This document shows, one piece after another, positions 18,516-28,337 of a stretch of DNA of 64,000 nucleotides. The stretch spans positions 398,581 through 462,580 of the forward strand of contig NZ_KB849542.1 in assembly GCF_000368565.1 (NCBI RefSeq). Direction: 5' to 3'. The translations under genes were made by a program, and so were the position numbers. Positions within the stretch are counted from its first letter, which is position 1. Every line of letters starts with the position of its first letter. The DNA comes from Acinetobacter gerneri DSM 14967 = CIP 107464 = MTCC 9824 (GTDB lineage: Bacteria; Pseudomonadota; Gammaproteobacteria; Pseudomonadales; Moraxellaceae). The notes beneath the pieces are model-generated. The model was not told where the DNA came from. It ran no database searches and was given only the letters and a program-made list of their open reading frames with translations.

Positions 18516-19589
18516 CGCAGATTCAAATCCCAAGTGCAACACACTTGTAGTTAGTTGAAAAAGTTAGGTGTATTCATAGAATCATTAGACTTTTTCAACT
18601 CGCAATTGGAAAGCACACAATGAAGAAATACACCCAACTTTCTCAAGATGAAAGATACGAAATTTATGCTACTTTGAAAAGTAAAAGTTCAATCGCTAGC
18701 CTTGCTCGGGAGTTAGGGCGTTCACGATCAACCATCTACCGTGAGTTAAAAAGAAATACTGGGCAACGTGGATATAGAGCTCAACAGGCAGCGAAATTTG
18801 CAAGTCAAAGACGGTACCATCCTTCATCATCCATGACAGCATTTGCCTTCGCTTATATTGATTACTTAATTGGCTTAGACTGGTCACCAGAACAAATTTC
18901 AGGTGCTTTAACACAACGCGGTTGGCTGGATGTACCTTCACATGAGTGGATTTACCAGCACATTTATCAAGATAAATCACAAGGAGGTAACCTCCATCTA
19001 CACTTAAGGCATCAGAAGAAATATCGAAAACGAGGTTACAAAAACACGGATCGTAGAGGGCAAATCATTGATAAAACAAGTATTCATTGCCGAGACCAGG
19101 TCATTGATCAGCGACAACGTTTAGGAGATTTCGAAGGTGATACGGTGATTGGTAAACATCATAAAGGAGCTTTATTAACCCTCGTTGATCGAAAGAGCCT
19201 GTACGTACATATTGTTCATTTAGGGTCAACGAGAGCATCCTCTAAAACGATTACTTGTGCATTAGATCGTTTACGAATGAGCCATGCTTATAGTGTAACA
19301 TTTGATAATGGAAAGGAATTTGCCGAACACAAAAGAATTACTGATGTCGGCATAGATACTTATTTTGCTGATCCTTACAAGTCTATTCAGCGAGCTAGAA
19401 ATGAAAATACGAATGGTTTAATCCGGCAATATCTGCCAAAATCATCATCGTTTGATGACGTGTCAAACGATGAAATAGAGCAGATAGAATTTTCACTCAA
19501 CCATCGTCCTAGAAAAACACTAGGCTGGTATACGCCAAGTGAAGTTATGGCTGGTTTTTATACTGTTGCACTTGCTGCTTGAATCCGCC
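18516..19589 (+). mobile_element. IS30-family insertion sequence, 1074 bp, intact
   Basis: The ends are 26-bp imperfect terminal inverted repeats (18516-18541 and 19564-19589; 20 of 26 positions match, core CAAGTGCAACA identical). They are flanked by a 3-base direct repeat CTG at 18513-18515 and 19590-19592. The element holds one transposase gene on the plus strand. The transposase stop lies within the right repeat. Its removal with one CTG restores a continuous response-regulator gene, which proves the boundaries and shows that the insertion is recent enough to leave the target undecayed. Confidence 0.95.
18620..19582 (+). CDS. IS30-family transposase
   Basis: The 320-residue transposase has an N-terminal helix-turn-helix (SSIASLARELGRSRSTIYRE, about 17-36) typical of IS30 enzymes. 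It also has a DDE catalytic core: Asp in DFEGDTVIG, Asp in VTFDNGKEF and Glu in RARNENTNGLIRQY. The C-terminal NHRPRKTLGWYTPSEV block is conserved in the family. It is full length, with no frameshift, so the element may still move. It reads opposite to the interrupted regulator gene. Confidence 0.95.
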   Translation: MKKYTQLSQDERYEIYATLKSKSSIASLARELGRSRSTIYRELKRNTGQRGYRAQQAAKFASQRRYHPSSSMTAFAFAYIDYLIGLDWSPEQISGALTQRGWLDVPSHEWIYQHIYQDKSQGGNLHLHLRHQKKYRKRGYKNTDRRGQIIDKTSIHCRDQVIDQRQRLGDFEGDTVIGKHHKGALLTLVDRKSLYVHIVHLGSTRASSKTITCALDRLRMSHAYSVTFDNGKEFAEHKRITDVGIDTYFADPYKSIQRARNENTNGLIRQYLPKSSSFDDVSNDEIEQIEFSLNHRPRKTLGWYTPSEVMAGFYTVALAA

Positions 19590-20043
19590 CTGTTAAATGA
19601 ACAACTTGGTCATCTTTATAGAGTATTTTCGCTTGAGTATCTAGACGTAAATGATCAAAAATAATCTGAGAATCAACTGAAACTTGTTGTTGTCTAATCT
19701 GACTTCTCACCCTCGCAGATAATTCTTCAAGACTAAAAGGTTTGACCAAATAATCATTTGCTCCCAGATCTAATCCTTCAACCCGATCATGAATACTATC
19801 TTTTGCAGTGATGAAGATCACTGGCGTACTGATATGGTGGCTACGCAATTTTTTTAAAATTTCCTCTCCACTGGCTTTCGGCATATTTCGATCAAGTAAA
19901 ATACAATCATATTGATGTTGCTCAATCGCCAAAATTGCATGATCACCCCTCTCGACCCAATCTACATTGTAGCCATCCATTTCCAGCCAAGTTTTTATAC
20001 TTTCTGCTTGTGATTGATCATCTTCAGCGAGCAATATTCTCAT
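19590..20043 (-). pseudogene. qseB: QseB-like response regulator, N-terminal receiver fragment
   Basis: The segment encodes the receiver domain of an OmpR-family regulator. MRILLAEDD carries the acidic pocket, CILLDRNMP the phospho-Asp near residue 51, and VIFITAKDS and YLVKPF the conserved Thr/Ser and Lys. The DNA-binding domain is lost at LTG where the IS30 element enters; the remaining frame runs a few IS-encoded codons to a stop at 19558. The product could still accept phosphate from the kinase but not bind DNA. Gene order ygiW-qseB-qseC and sequence style support a QseB identity. Confidence 0.9.
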
Positions 20044-20140
20044 GTTTTATCTCATATCAATATGCTTTATAGATGCACTATAGGGGCTTGATCCTAAAAG
20101 TTAAAGTCAATCGTAGATCACTCAATAAATCCTGTAGTAA

Positions 20141-20173
20141 AAAGAAAACCACATCAGCTATGTGGTTTTCTTT
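20141..20173 (-). terminator. Hairpin terminator between ygiW and qseB
   Basis: AAAGAAAACCACAT / ATGTGGTTTTCTTT forms a long stem. On the minus strand it is followed by TTTTTACTAC, a weak T run. It could end or attenuate transcription from ygiW into qseBC. Confidence 0.7.
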
Positions 20174-20191
20174 ATGAAAAATTTTGTCTAA

Positions 20192-20551
20192 TTAAAATTT
20201 AACTTGTTCTACATCGATTTCTACACGCTTCATCGGTTTATAGTCAATATCTACTTCACCAATAAGCGTCACTGGTGTATTTGCAGCAATAGGACGACCT
20301 TGCCAAAGTTCATCATCTATATCAACGGTAATCGAGCCAGTATTATCGCGAAATTGATATTTTTCATCGCCGATGGACTTAACCACATGACCTCGAAGTT
20401 GGACTTTACTGTCATCTTTCATATTTAATGCGTTTTTAACTGTAGTAACTGTAGGTGCAATGGCAGTTTGATTAACTGCTGTATTTGCGATTGCAAAAGT
20501 GCTTGTTGCAACAAGAGTACTCACCAATAAAATTTTATTTAATGCCTTCAT
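20192..20551 (-). CDS. ygiW: YgiW/YdeI-type periplasmic OB-fold stress protein
   Basis: The 119-residue protein has a signal peptide cleaved after a STFAIA-type site. A BOF (bacterial OB-fold) domain follows: VKNALNMKDDSKVQLRGHVV, DNTGSITVDIDDELW and VTLIGEVDIDYKPMKRVEIDVE. Members contribute to resistance against peroxide, metals and cationic peptides. A longer frame begins with a GTG at 20569, but the ATG at 20551 follows AAAGGT and begins a cleaner signal peptide. It precedes qseB in the order known from E. coli (ygiW-qseBC), which supports the naming of the two-component genes. Confidence 0.88.
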   Translation of the reverse strand: MKALNKILLVSTLVATSTFAIANTAVNQTAIAPTVTTVKNALNMKDDSKVQLRGHVVKSIGDEKYQFRDNTGSITVDIDDELWQGRPIAANTPVTLIGEVDIDYKPMKRVEIDVEQVKF

Positions 20552-20929
20552 TTTTTTTACCTTTATCACATGATTGTTTCGATAAAGTCATTAAATCAAA
20601 GAAAGATGAGGCGAATCTTAAGATGTCTAAATTTAGCCCCTATACACCATTCTCAAAAGCTTTACATCACTCTCGTATTATTTTTAGAAAAAAAAATTGG
20701 ATTAAAAGGGTTTGTTTATTCGTAAGAAGTGAATGAATCCAAAATAATGAATATCTTTAGCCCTTTTAGAGACTGAAAAATGCGCAATGTTGCACACAAT
20801 TGATAGTTTTTGTGCTATTAAATGGTTTTTAATATAGATTATTGTTTTTTAAAATATTTAATTTGAGAATTTATAAAAATAATGCAAAATAAAATGAAAT
20901 TTACACTATAAAAATATAGGAATAGCACC
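20552..20929. other. Intergenic region between ygiW and mgtC-like gene (no gene seen)
   Basis: The 378 bases separate two divergent genes and must hold both promoters. A short open frame exists across the ygiW start, but it lacks a ribosome site and coding character. The last 120 bases are very AT-rich. I see no operator palindrome. Confidence 0.5.
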
Positions 20930-22189
20930 ATGAGTATGTTGTCTCTCATTTCTATACATACAATCTCAATCACACAATTTTTGACGATTATTGCGGCTGC
21001 GCTTGGTTGTGGGTTATTGATTGGTTTAGAACGTGAAAGAAGTAGACAACGTGAAAATCAGCATAGTTTCGCAGGTTTCCGTTCTTTTGCGATCTGTTCA
21101 TTACTTGGTGCAATCTGCTTTTTATTCGATCCTATACTCGGTATCGTTGGTGCTATTGTGGTTGGTGGAATTTGTATTATCACCATTAAAAATCAAAAAG
21201 AAGACCCAGGTATCACCACTGAAATCGCTTTCTTTTTCACATATTTTATCGGCGCAATGTGTATTTATAATATTACCTTTGCTGCGGCTTTAGCTGTGAT
21301 ATTAACCATATTATTGCTCAGTAAACATAAAATGCACCAATTTGCGGGAAAATGGATCACCGAATCAGAAATTACAGACGGTATATTTTTGTTAGCATTG
21401 ATCTTGATCGCATTACCTTTAATGCCAAACAAGCCGCTCTGGGGACAAGTCCTCAACCCTTATGTCATCGTTAAACTACTGAGCTTAATCCTTGCCGTTC
21501 AAGCCTTAGCACATATAGCCAAGCGACTGATGTCAAAACAAAAAGCGCTGATTTTATCATCAGTAGCATCAGGATTTGTTTCTAGTACAGCGACCATTGC
21601 CAATTTGGGTATGCAGGTGCGTGCAGGTCACGCACAAGCCAAATCCAATGCTGGTGCTGCGTTGATGTCCTGTGTCGCAACCTTGTTACAACTGCTCATT
21701 ATCGTTGCAGGAACGAATCCAGCATGGCTAAAGGTACTCATCGTACCATGCCTATCCGCAACATTAATCTTGATCATTGCAGCACTTTTTTTGATGTACA
21801 AATCACAAAACAATGAAAGTGTTTCAGCAGATACAGGGCGGATGTTTAGCCTTAAAGAAGCTGGAATTATTGCGATTACATTGACGTTGATCCAAGCCGG
21901 AGTCTATGGTCTAAGTGTACTACTCGGTGATGCTGGCTTACTCGCTGGCACTCTATTGGCTTCATTGTTTGAGGTTCATGGTGCAATGGCATCTGTTGTC
22001 ATGCAAGGTGATCCTGATCAAACCATCTTATTTTATGCTGTTGTTTTAGGATTAAGTGTGCATGCCTTAGCAAAATGCGTTAATTCTTTCTTAACTGGTG
22101 GGCTTAAATTTTTATTATATTTTGCACCTTTTCAAATTTTACATATGGCGGTATTGGTTCTATTGATGTTCGTCATGATCAGATTATAG
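20930..22189 (+). CDS. MgtC/SapB family membrane protein with DUF4010 C-terminus
   Basis: The inner-membrane protein has 419 residues and about 11-13 hydrophobic segments. The N-terminal third is MgtC/SapB-like: AAALGCGLLIGLERERSRQ and FAGFRSFAICSLLGAICF, with the conserved GLERE and R-S-F-A residues. The remainder matches the DUF4010 permease-like half, with SSVASGFVSSTATIANLGM and SLFEVHGAMASVVMQGD. Family members are linked to magnesium homeostasis or gas/ion permeation, but no substrate is established for this two-domain type. It has no operon partner. Confidence 0.85.
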   Translation: MSMLSLISIHTISITQFLTIIAAALGCGLLIGLERERSRQRENQHSFAGFRSFAICSLLGAICFLFDPILGIVGAIVVGGICIITIKNQKEDPGITTEIAFFFTYFIGAMCIYNITFAAALAVILTILLLSKHKMHQFAGKWITESEITDGIFLLALILIALPLMPNKPLWGQVLNPYVIVKLLSLILAVQALAHIAKRLMSKQKALILSSVASGFVSSTATIANLGMQVRAGHAQAKSNAGAALMSCVATLLQLLIIVAGTNPAWLKVLIVPCLSATLILIIAALFLMYKSQNNESVSADTGRMFSLKEAGIIAITLTLIQAGVYGLSVLLGDAGLLAGTLLASLFEVHGAMASVVMQGDPDQTILFYAVVLGLSVHALAKCVNSFLTGGLKFLLYFAPFQILHMAVLVLLMFVMIRL

Positions 22190-22278
22190 CGTTTAAAGAA
22201 TGCAAAGAATCTAAGCCATCTTTAGATGAAATTTAAATAAAATTTATCAAGTTATGCTGTTCAAAAATAAGGCTTCGA

Positions 22279-23055
22279 TCAAAGTTGACCCTGATCTCTC
22301 AACTGTTTTATATGATCGATTTCACGATAAATTTCACCCTGCAATTGATCCCTAAACTGATATAAGTCTTCTACAGAATGGATATTTTCAATACTCATTC
22401 GAGGTAAAAATTTGAAATAAAATGGAATACGTTTGGGAATAATATTTTTTGGAATTGATGGAATGATTTCACCATGTCTTAAAAATTTACCCAATCGTGG
22501 ATAACTTAACAGCTTTTGAAACCATTTTTGTTTTAACAATCCATTGGCATCAAAGATCAGATCAAAAACCTCATCACCGCCAATCGCTACAAAGGGTGCA
22601 ATGTCATAACCAAACTCCTGAGCGAGCTTGATAAATCCATAGCGCTCTTTCCAGATCAGTTGATATTCTTCACCTTTTCGTTTCACCACCTCTCTGCCAC
22701 CACCCGGAAAAACCAAAATGGAATAGCCTTGTTGCATGGCAAGCTTAGCGTATGCTTGGACACCATCAATTGCGCCAATGCCTTTAACCATTTTCTTCCA
22801 AATGGGAATGTGAAAATGCACATGATCAGCGAGGCTCACCACTGCGATTTTGTGTTCATTAAAGAGATAATCAATGATAATGGGTGAGTCAAATACACCA
22901 TAAATACTGTGATTTCCCACATACATTGCAGGCTTTTCGGGATGGATATTTTCCGAACCAAAAAATTTAGGCTCAAAATAAAAACGCTGCAAACTACTCA
23001 CCAAACGGATGAGTTTGGCATTATGAGTAATTTTCAAAGTTTTTTTCATCTTCAA
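22279..23055 (-). CDS. PlsC-type lysophospholipid/glycerolipid acyltransferase
   Basis: The 258-residue membrane-associated acyltransferase has an acyltransferase block I variant in MYVGNHSIYGVFDSP (H then D six residues later, one more than HX4D) and block III-like LVFPGGGREVVKRKGE. It is close in style to diacylglycerol-acyltransferase-like/PlsC enzymes found in gammaproteobacteria. The unusual H-x5-D spacing is worth noting. It lies about 100 bases downstream of the KAS III-like gene on the same strand, suggesting a shared role in lipid synthesis. A possible terminator lies between them. The start follows AAGGATTTGAAG. Confidence 0.82.
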   Translation of the reverse strand: MKMKKTLKITHNAKLIRLVSSLQRFYFEPKFFGSENIHPEKPAMYVGNHSIYGVFDSPIIIDYLFNEHKIAVVSLADHVHFHIPIWKKMVKGIGAIDGVQAYAKLAMQQGYSILVFPGGGREVVKRKGEEYQLIWKERYGFIKLAQEFGYDIAPFVAIGGDEVFDLIFDANGLLKQKWFQKLLSYPRLGKFLRHGEIIPSIPKNIIPKRIPFYFKFLPRMSIENIHSVEDLYQFRDQLQGEIYREIDHIKQLRDQGQL

Positions 23056-23096
23056 ATCCTTTGATGATGTATATGATTGATCTTGTTATTTTATTA

Positions 23097-23125
23097 TTGC
23101 CTTACAGCACATGGCTATAAGGCAA
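23097..23125 (-). terminator. Possible terminator after the KAS III-like gene
   Basis: An 8-bp stem TTGCCTTA / TAAGGCAA closes a 13-base loop. On the minus strand it is followed by TAATAAAAT, so the T run is poor. Confidence 0.45.
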
Positions 23126-23155
23126 AATTTGAGACTTTATCGCGACATCAAAGCA

Positions 23156-24271
23156 TTAGACAACATGCTTTTGAACGAGGATTGAACCCACTGAGTAGCC
23201 TGCACCAAAAGAACAAAGGACACCGTATTCGCCATCATTCACTTGGTCTTGAGTACGATGCAAGGCAATAATCACCCCAGCCGATGAAGTATTTGCAAAT
23301 TCATCTAAAATGATAGGAACTAAAGCAGGATCAGCTTCAGCAGCTTGCTTACCTACAACCAGTTTTAAGATAAGCTCATTCATATTGGCATTGGCTTGAT
23401 GCAACCAGAAACGCTTCACATCCGTTGGTAAAATATTGTTTTTTTCCAATTGCTTAGTAATCATTTTTGCAACTAGAGGACAAACTTCTTTAAACACCTT
23501 ACGACCATCTTGGCGGAATTGTTTATCATCGCGATGCGTCAATTCTGAAGCATTTAAGAAGCCAAAGTTATTGCGGATATTGTTTGAAAATTGTGTGAAT
23601 AATTGGGTATCTACAATTTCAAAACCTGTTTTAGTGGTTGTATCTTCGATAATCGAAGCTGTCGCAACATCACCAAAAATAAAGTGACAATCACGTGAAC
23701 GATAATCTGTGTGACCTGAAGTGATTTCAACATTAACTAAAAGTACTCGACGAGCACCTGTTTTAATCGCATCATAGGCTTGTTTCAAACCAAACGTTGC
23801 TGCTGAACAAGCCACATTCATGTCATAAGCATAACCTTGGATACCAAGCTCAGTCTGGATTTCAACCGCTACAGCAGGATAAGCACGTTGTAGATTTGAG
23901 CAAGCTAAAATCACAACATCGATATCTTCAGCTGTTACACCTGCATTCTGCATCGCTTGTTTCGCTGCGATGACACCCCATTCAGCTTGGATCGAAAGTT
24001 CTTCATCAGTACGTTCTTCTAAACGTGGACGTAAACGATTAATATCCAATACACCTGATTTTTCAATCACATAACGGCGTTTAACACCAGATGCCTTTTC
24101 AATAAATTCGGCACTAGAGCCACGACGAGCGACAACTTCACCAGTTTCGATTTTGTCTGCATTATCGTGGTTATACTGTTCCACATAAGCATTCAGGCTT
24201 TCTACAAGCTCTTCATTTGTAATAAATTCTTCAGGATGATACAACCCAGTACCTGTGATACGGATGCCCAT
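23156..24271 (-). CDS. Beta-ketoacyl-ACP synthase III-type enzyme
   Basis: The 371-residue thiolase-fold condensing enzyme has the Cys-His-Asn triad: [10 protein letters not shown] (Cys), [10 protein letters not shown] (His) and EFANTSSAG (Asn). It is about 50 residues longer than housekeeping FabH. It resembles the longer KAS III-like group of Pseudomonas/Acinetobacter that can use medium-chain acyl-CoA and divert beta-oxidation intermediates into fatty acid synthesis. The specific substrate is inference. AAGGAG precedes the ATG. hrpA lies 30 bases upstream on the same strand, followed here by the PlsC-type acyltransferase. Confidence 0.88.
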   Translation of the reverse strand: MGIRITGTGLYHPEEFITNEELVESLNAYVEQYNHDNADKIETGEVVARRGSSAEFIEKASGVKRRYVIEKSGVLDINRLRPRLEERTDEELSIQAEWGVIAAKQAMQNAGVTAEDIDVVILACSNLQRAYPAVAVEIQTELGIQGYAYDMNVACSAATFGLKQAYDAIKTGARRVLLVNVEITSGHTDYRSRDCHFIFGDVATASIIEDTTTKTGFEIVDTQLFTQFSNNIRNNFGFLNASELTHRDDKQFRQDGRKVFKEVCPLVAKMITKQLEKNNILPTDVKRFWLHQANANMNELILKLVVGKQAAEADPALVPIILDEFANTSSAGVIIALHRTQDQVNDGEYGVLCSFGAGYSVGSILVQKHVV

Positions 24272-24301
24272 GTAAAACTCCTTAATAAAATGACCTATAT
24301 T

Positions 24302-27300
24302 TTAACTGATTCCTAAACGAGCCCACTGCTTTTGCAAGCGGGCTTCTGAGATCGGCATCTTGGTCTTCATTGGTTGAGAGAATAATGAAATGCGCAATTC
24401 CTCAACCATGAAATACAATTCTTTGAGGCGCGCGTCATTTTTAAATTTAAATAATTTGTCCATCCAAGGATCAATCTGTGCGATCGCATCAGCATCCCTC
24501 ATTAGATTATTTGGCAATCGATCTAAACGCAAGATCAAAGCTTTTAAATATCGTGGATATTCTTGCCAAATATCTGAAGATTTGCTGTAAACAAAATTTG
24601 ATAAATCCATCAAATCAAGTTGATCTTCGATATCATCCATATTTTGAGCAAATACATTTTGATCCAAGACCAAAAGCTTTTGTCGAATTTCCTGCCATTG
24701 AATGAAAATTTCACTCATCATTTTTAAGGCTTCTTGTCCGATCGACAAAAACTGTTGTTTGACCTGAATGAGCAGTTGATTATATTCATCTGCATTAATC
24801 GGAAGATCTACAATCGACATTTGCAAAGTCGCATAAATCAACATTTGCTCAAGTTTTGCCTTATCACCTAAAGGCGAATAAGCCAAAGCTAATGGTTTTG
24901 AAATCTGCTTTTTCAACTGACGGATCAAATCGCCCAACTGCATATGAATCAGGCGAATGATACCCTCACGATGCTGTTTGATCGCTTCATCTTGATCATT
25001 AAAGGTTTGAATCACGATCCCTGACTCATCTTTCGCATCTAGTTTCGCAAAGGCTTTTACGGGCACAAGTGCTTGATATTGTTTAACAATAACACCTGTC
25101 ACTTTTTGCGAAGCTTCAAACACAAATTTTTCAGGGAAAGTTTTAAATTCACCTTTAAGTTGTTTCACTGGACTATGTGTTTCTGTACGGCAACGTGCTT
25201 TGAGTTCTTCAAGATCACGACCTTTTTCAATCACACGCCCTTTTTCATCAATCACTTTGATAAATGGAATGAGAAATTGATCAATTTTATCAAAAGAAAA
25301 ATCTTTGCTTGTAATCTGTTCACCGCGCAATTGAAATGCCAAAAATTCAAAAATATGCTCACGCAAATGTGTGGCATCAATTTGTTTTGACAGTTTTTTT
25401 GCAGTATCTGGAATGGGTACAAGATTACGACGTTTATCTTTAGGCAATGATTTTAGTAATGCTTCAATCAAATCCAAACGCCAGCCCGGTATTCCCCATG
25501 ACCAAATCTTTTCATCGACTTGCGGCAAGGCTTGCACAGGAATTTTAACCGTAGCCCCATCTTCATCATGGCTCGGATCAAATCGATAACTTGCAGCCAA
25601 ACGTAGCTGACCATTTTGTAAATAATCTGGGAATTGTTGCGTGGTTGGACGATCATTCATCCAGAGCGCATCATCATCGACAAATAAATAACGTGGATTT
25701 TTAGGCTCAACAGTCGCACGCCAGTCTTCAAAACTTCGACGGCTGGCAATATCTTCTGGGACTTTTGCAGCATAAAACTGGTAAATGGTTTCTTCGTCCA
25801 CCACCAAGTCACGACGTCGTAATTTATCTTCAACTCTTTCAACTTCTTCAAGTTTTAATAAATTATGTTTTAAAAATGGTGGGGTTGAACCTAGATTACC
25901 TGTTGTTAATGCATCTCTTAAAAAGATTTCATGTGCAGCAGCTTGATCGACTTTTTCATAATTGGTCAATCGTTTCGGCTCAATAATCAAACCAAACAAC
26001 GAAATCTGATCATAAGCATTTACAATGCCCGGCTTCTTCGCCCAATGTGGCTCAAAATAGTGATGCTTCAATAGATTTGGTGCAGCGAGCAATATCCATT
26101 CAGGTTCAATTTTTGCCAAATTACGTAAATAAACCTGTGAAGTTTCCACCATCTCAAAAGCCATAACCCATGACGCACCCGCTTTATGTAAAGTAGATGC
26201 TGGGAAAATTCGGGCTTTTTGCTGACGCACTGCCATATAAACATTTTTTTCATCTGTTTTATTGGCAATAAACGAAAGCAATCCCGTCAATAAAGCACGA
26301 TGTAGATTTTCATAGCTTGCAGGTTTTTCATTGAAAGAAAGTTTTAAACTCTGAGCCAAATCAAGTAACTGCTCATGTGTTTTCTTCCATTCTCTTAATC
26401 TTAACCAACTTAAAAAATGCTGACGTGCAAATGTACGACGTTTATTTTCACTTAAATTTTCACGGTTATTTTGCAGCGTTTCCCAGAGCTTACTATAAAA
26501 TAAAAAGTCAGAATCTGGCTGCTTAAACAAGGCATGTTTTTGATCTGCTTGTGCCTGTTTATCCGCTGGGCGCTCACGTGGATCTTGCACAGCAAGTGCC
26601 GCTACGATCACTAAAACTTCATTTAATACACCAAAATGTGCCCCACCTAAAATCATACGTGCAAGACGTGGGTCAATTGGCATTTTCGCCATTTGCTGAC
26701 CGATTTTAGTTAAGCCACTTTTCGATGAATCGCCCTTAGCCTTTCTTTTTTGTGAATGAGACGGATGGCTTGAATCAGACCCTTCTTTATCAGGAGAAGA
26801 TTTAGGGGAATTATTTTCATGATCAGAAATCGCACCAAGCTCTAGCAAGAGTTTACGACCATCATTGACCAAGCGGTGATCTGGCGGCTCAATAAAATCA
26901 AAATCTTCGACAGCCCCCAAGCCCAAGCTTTGCATTTGCAAAATCACAGAAGCCAAGTTGGTTCGTTTAATTTCTGGTTCTGTAAACTCAGGACGACTTA
27001 GAAAATCTTCTTCACTATAAAGACGGATACAGACACCTGGCGCAATACGACCACAACGCCCTTTACGCTGATTTGCTGCAGCTTGCGATACCGCTTCAAT
27101 CGGCAATCGCTGTACACGAGAACGGTAACTATAACGTGAAATACGTGCAAATCCGCTATCAATAACATAACGAATATTCGGTACAGTCAATGCAGTTTCG
27201 GCAACGTTTGTGGCGATGATAATACGTCGACCACCACCAGATGGATTGAAAATCTTTTGTTGTTCAGCCAAAGCCAATCGTGCATATAAAGGCAAGATTT

Positions 27301-28252
27301 GCGTATGACGTGGGCCATATTTTTGTAAGGTCTCTTGTAATTCTCGAATCTCTTGTTCGGTACTCGAAAAAATCAAGATATCCGCATGTTCGGGATGCCC
27401 TTTTCTTTCGGCGTCCTTAAAACATTCTTCTACAGCTTGAACGACTGCACGTGGTAGATTTTCTTCAAAATCATCAAAGTCATCGTCATCACTGCCACCG
27501 ATCGTCATTTCAGAGATAGGACGATAGACCACTTCTACAGGGAAGCTACGACCTTCAACTTCAAAAATTGGAGCAGCGTTGAAGTATTCACTAAAACGAT
27601 TTACATCTAATGTTGCAGAAGTAATGATAATTTTTAGATCAGGACGTTTTTTTACCAGTTGCTTGAGATAGCCCATGATAAAGTCAATATTAAGTGATCT
27701 TTCATGTGCTTCATCAATAATAATCGTGTCATATTTATTGAGATAACGGTCATTTGCCAGCTCAGCCAACAAAATACCATCCGTCATCAAACGAACGAGT
27801 GAATCTTTTGAACCTTGTTCATTGAAACGAACTTTATAACTGATCGACTCGCCCAGTTTTTCCCCGACTTCTTCAGCGATACGCTCCGAAACACTTCGAG
27901 CAGCCAAACGACGAGGCTGAGTATGACCAATCATCCCAGTTAAACCACGACCAGCCAACATTGCAATCTGTGGCAATTGCGTTGTTTTACCCGAACCTGT
28001 TTCACCTGCAACGATAATGATCTGATTTTTTTGAATCGCTGCGATCAATTGATCTGCATACTGAGTGACTGGAAGATCTTGATTAAGTTTAATATTTGGA
28101 ATGCGCTCAAATCGTTTACGAACTTGGGCATTAGATTTTTCAAATAACGTTTGATATTGCTCAGGATTTACGTCTTTACCCTTTTTAAGTCGATTTAAGC
28201 GATGACGGTCGCGCACCATGACCAATTGATCTACGTTTAAATGACTTGGCAC
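24302..28252 (-). CDS. hrpA: ATP-dependent RNA helicase HrpA
   Basis: This is a DEAH-box helicase of 1316 residues, the typical HrpA length. It has Walker A GETGSGKTTQ (about 82-91), DEAH in IIIDEAHERS, SAT in IITSATLDVNRF, and NVAETALTVP and QRKGRCGRIAPG for motifs V and VI. The HA2 and long HrpA-specific C-terminal region (DUF3418-like) follow. HrpA acts on mRNA and rescues stalled or collided ribosomes. Between ELGAISDHEN and GLTKIGQQMAK is a Ser/Lys/Asp-rich insert of about 35 residues (DNA about 26715-26820) that E. coli HrpA lacks. It reads like a disordered, repeat-derived segment. Confidence 0.96.
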   Translation of the reverse strand: MPSHLNVDQLVMVRDRHRLNRLKKGKDVNPEQYQTLFEKSNAQVRKRFERIPNIKLNQDLPVTQYADQLIAAIQKNQIIIVAGETGSGKTTQLPQIAMLAGRGLTGMIGHTQPRRLAARSVSERIAEEVGEKLGESISYKVRFNEQGSKDSLVRLMTDGILLAELANDRYLNKYDTIIIDEAHERSLNIDFIMGYLKQLVKKRPDLKIIITSATLDVNRFSEYFNAAPIFEVEGRSFPVEVVYRPISEMTIGGSDDDDFDDFEENLPRAVVQAVEECFKDAERKGHPEHADILIFSSTEQEIRELQETLQKYGPRHTQILPLYARLALAEQQKIFNPSGGGRRIIIATNVAETALTVPNIRYVIDSGFARISRYSYRSRVQRLPIEAVSQAAANQRKGRCGRIAPGVCIRLYSEEDFLSRPEFTEPEIKRTNLASVILQMQSLGLGAVEDFDFIEPPDHRLVNDGRKLLLELGAISDHENNSPKSSPDKEGSDSSHPSHSQKRKAKGDSSKSGLTKIGQQMAKMPIDPRLARMILGGAHFGVLNEVLVIVAALAVQDPRERPADKQAQADQKHALFKQPDSDFLFYSKLWETLQNNRENLSENKRRTFARQHFLSWLRLREWKKTHEQLLDLAQSLKLSFNEKPASYENLHRALLTGLLSFIANKTDEKNVYMAVRQQKARIFPASTLHKAGASWVMAFEMVETSQVYLRNLAKIEPEWILLAAPNLLKHHYFEPHWAKKPGIVNAYDQISLFGLIIEPKRLTNYEKVDQAAAHEIFLRDALTTGNLGSTPPFLKHNLLKLEEVERVEDKLRRRDLVVDEETIYQFYAAKVPEDIASRRSFEDWRATVEPKNPRYLFVDDDALWMNDRPTTQQFPDYLQNGQLRLAASYRFDPSHDEDGATVKIPVQALPQVDEKIWSWGIPGWRLDLIEALLKSLPKDKRRNLVPIPDTAKKLSKQIDATHLREHIFEFLAFQLRGEQITSKDFSFDKIDQFLIPFIKVIDEKGRVIEKGRDLEELKARCRTETHSPVKQLKGEFKTFPEKFVFEASQKVTGVIVKQYQALVPVKAFAKLDAKDESGIVIQTFNDQDEAIKQHREGIIRLIHMQLGDLIRQLKKQISKPLALAYSPLGDKAKLEQMLIYATLQMSIVDLPINADEYNQLLIQVKQQFLSIGQEALKMMSEIFIQWQEIRQKLLVLDQNVFAQNMDDIEDQLDLMDLSNFVYSKSSDIWQEYPRYLKALILRLDRLPNNLMRDADAIAQIDPWMDKLFKFKNDARLKELYFMVEELRISLFSQPMKTKMPISEARLQKQWARLGIS

Positions 28253-28337
28253 AGATAAATAATCCCAAAGATAAAAAATGAACGGGCTATTTTACGCTGT
28301 AATCTAAAAGAGATAAAGACATAGAAATGTGATGTTT

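Noticed and set aside
20485..20736. Open frame across the ygiW start
   Set aside because: It is antisense to the signal peptide region, without ribosome site or recognisable protein features.
23156..24271. Housekeeping FabH
   Set aside because: The protein is about 50 residues too long and lacks the fab gene neighbourhood, so I call only a KAS III-type enzyme.
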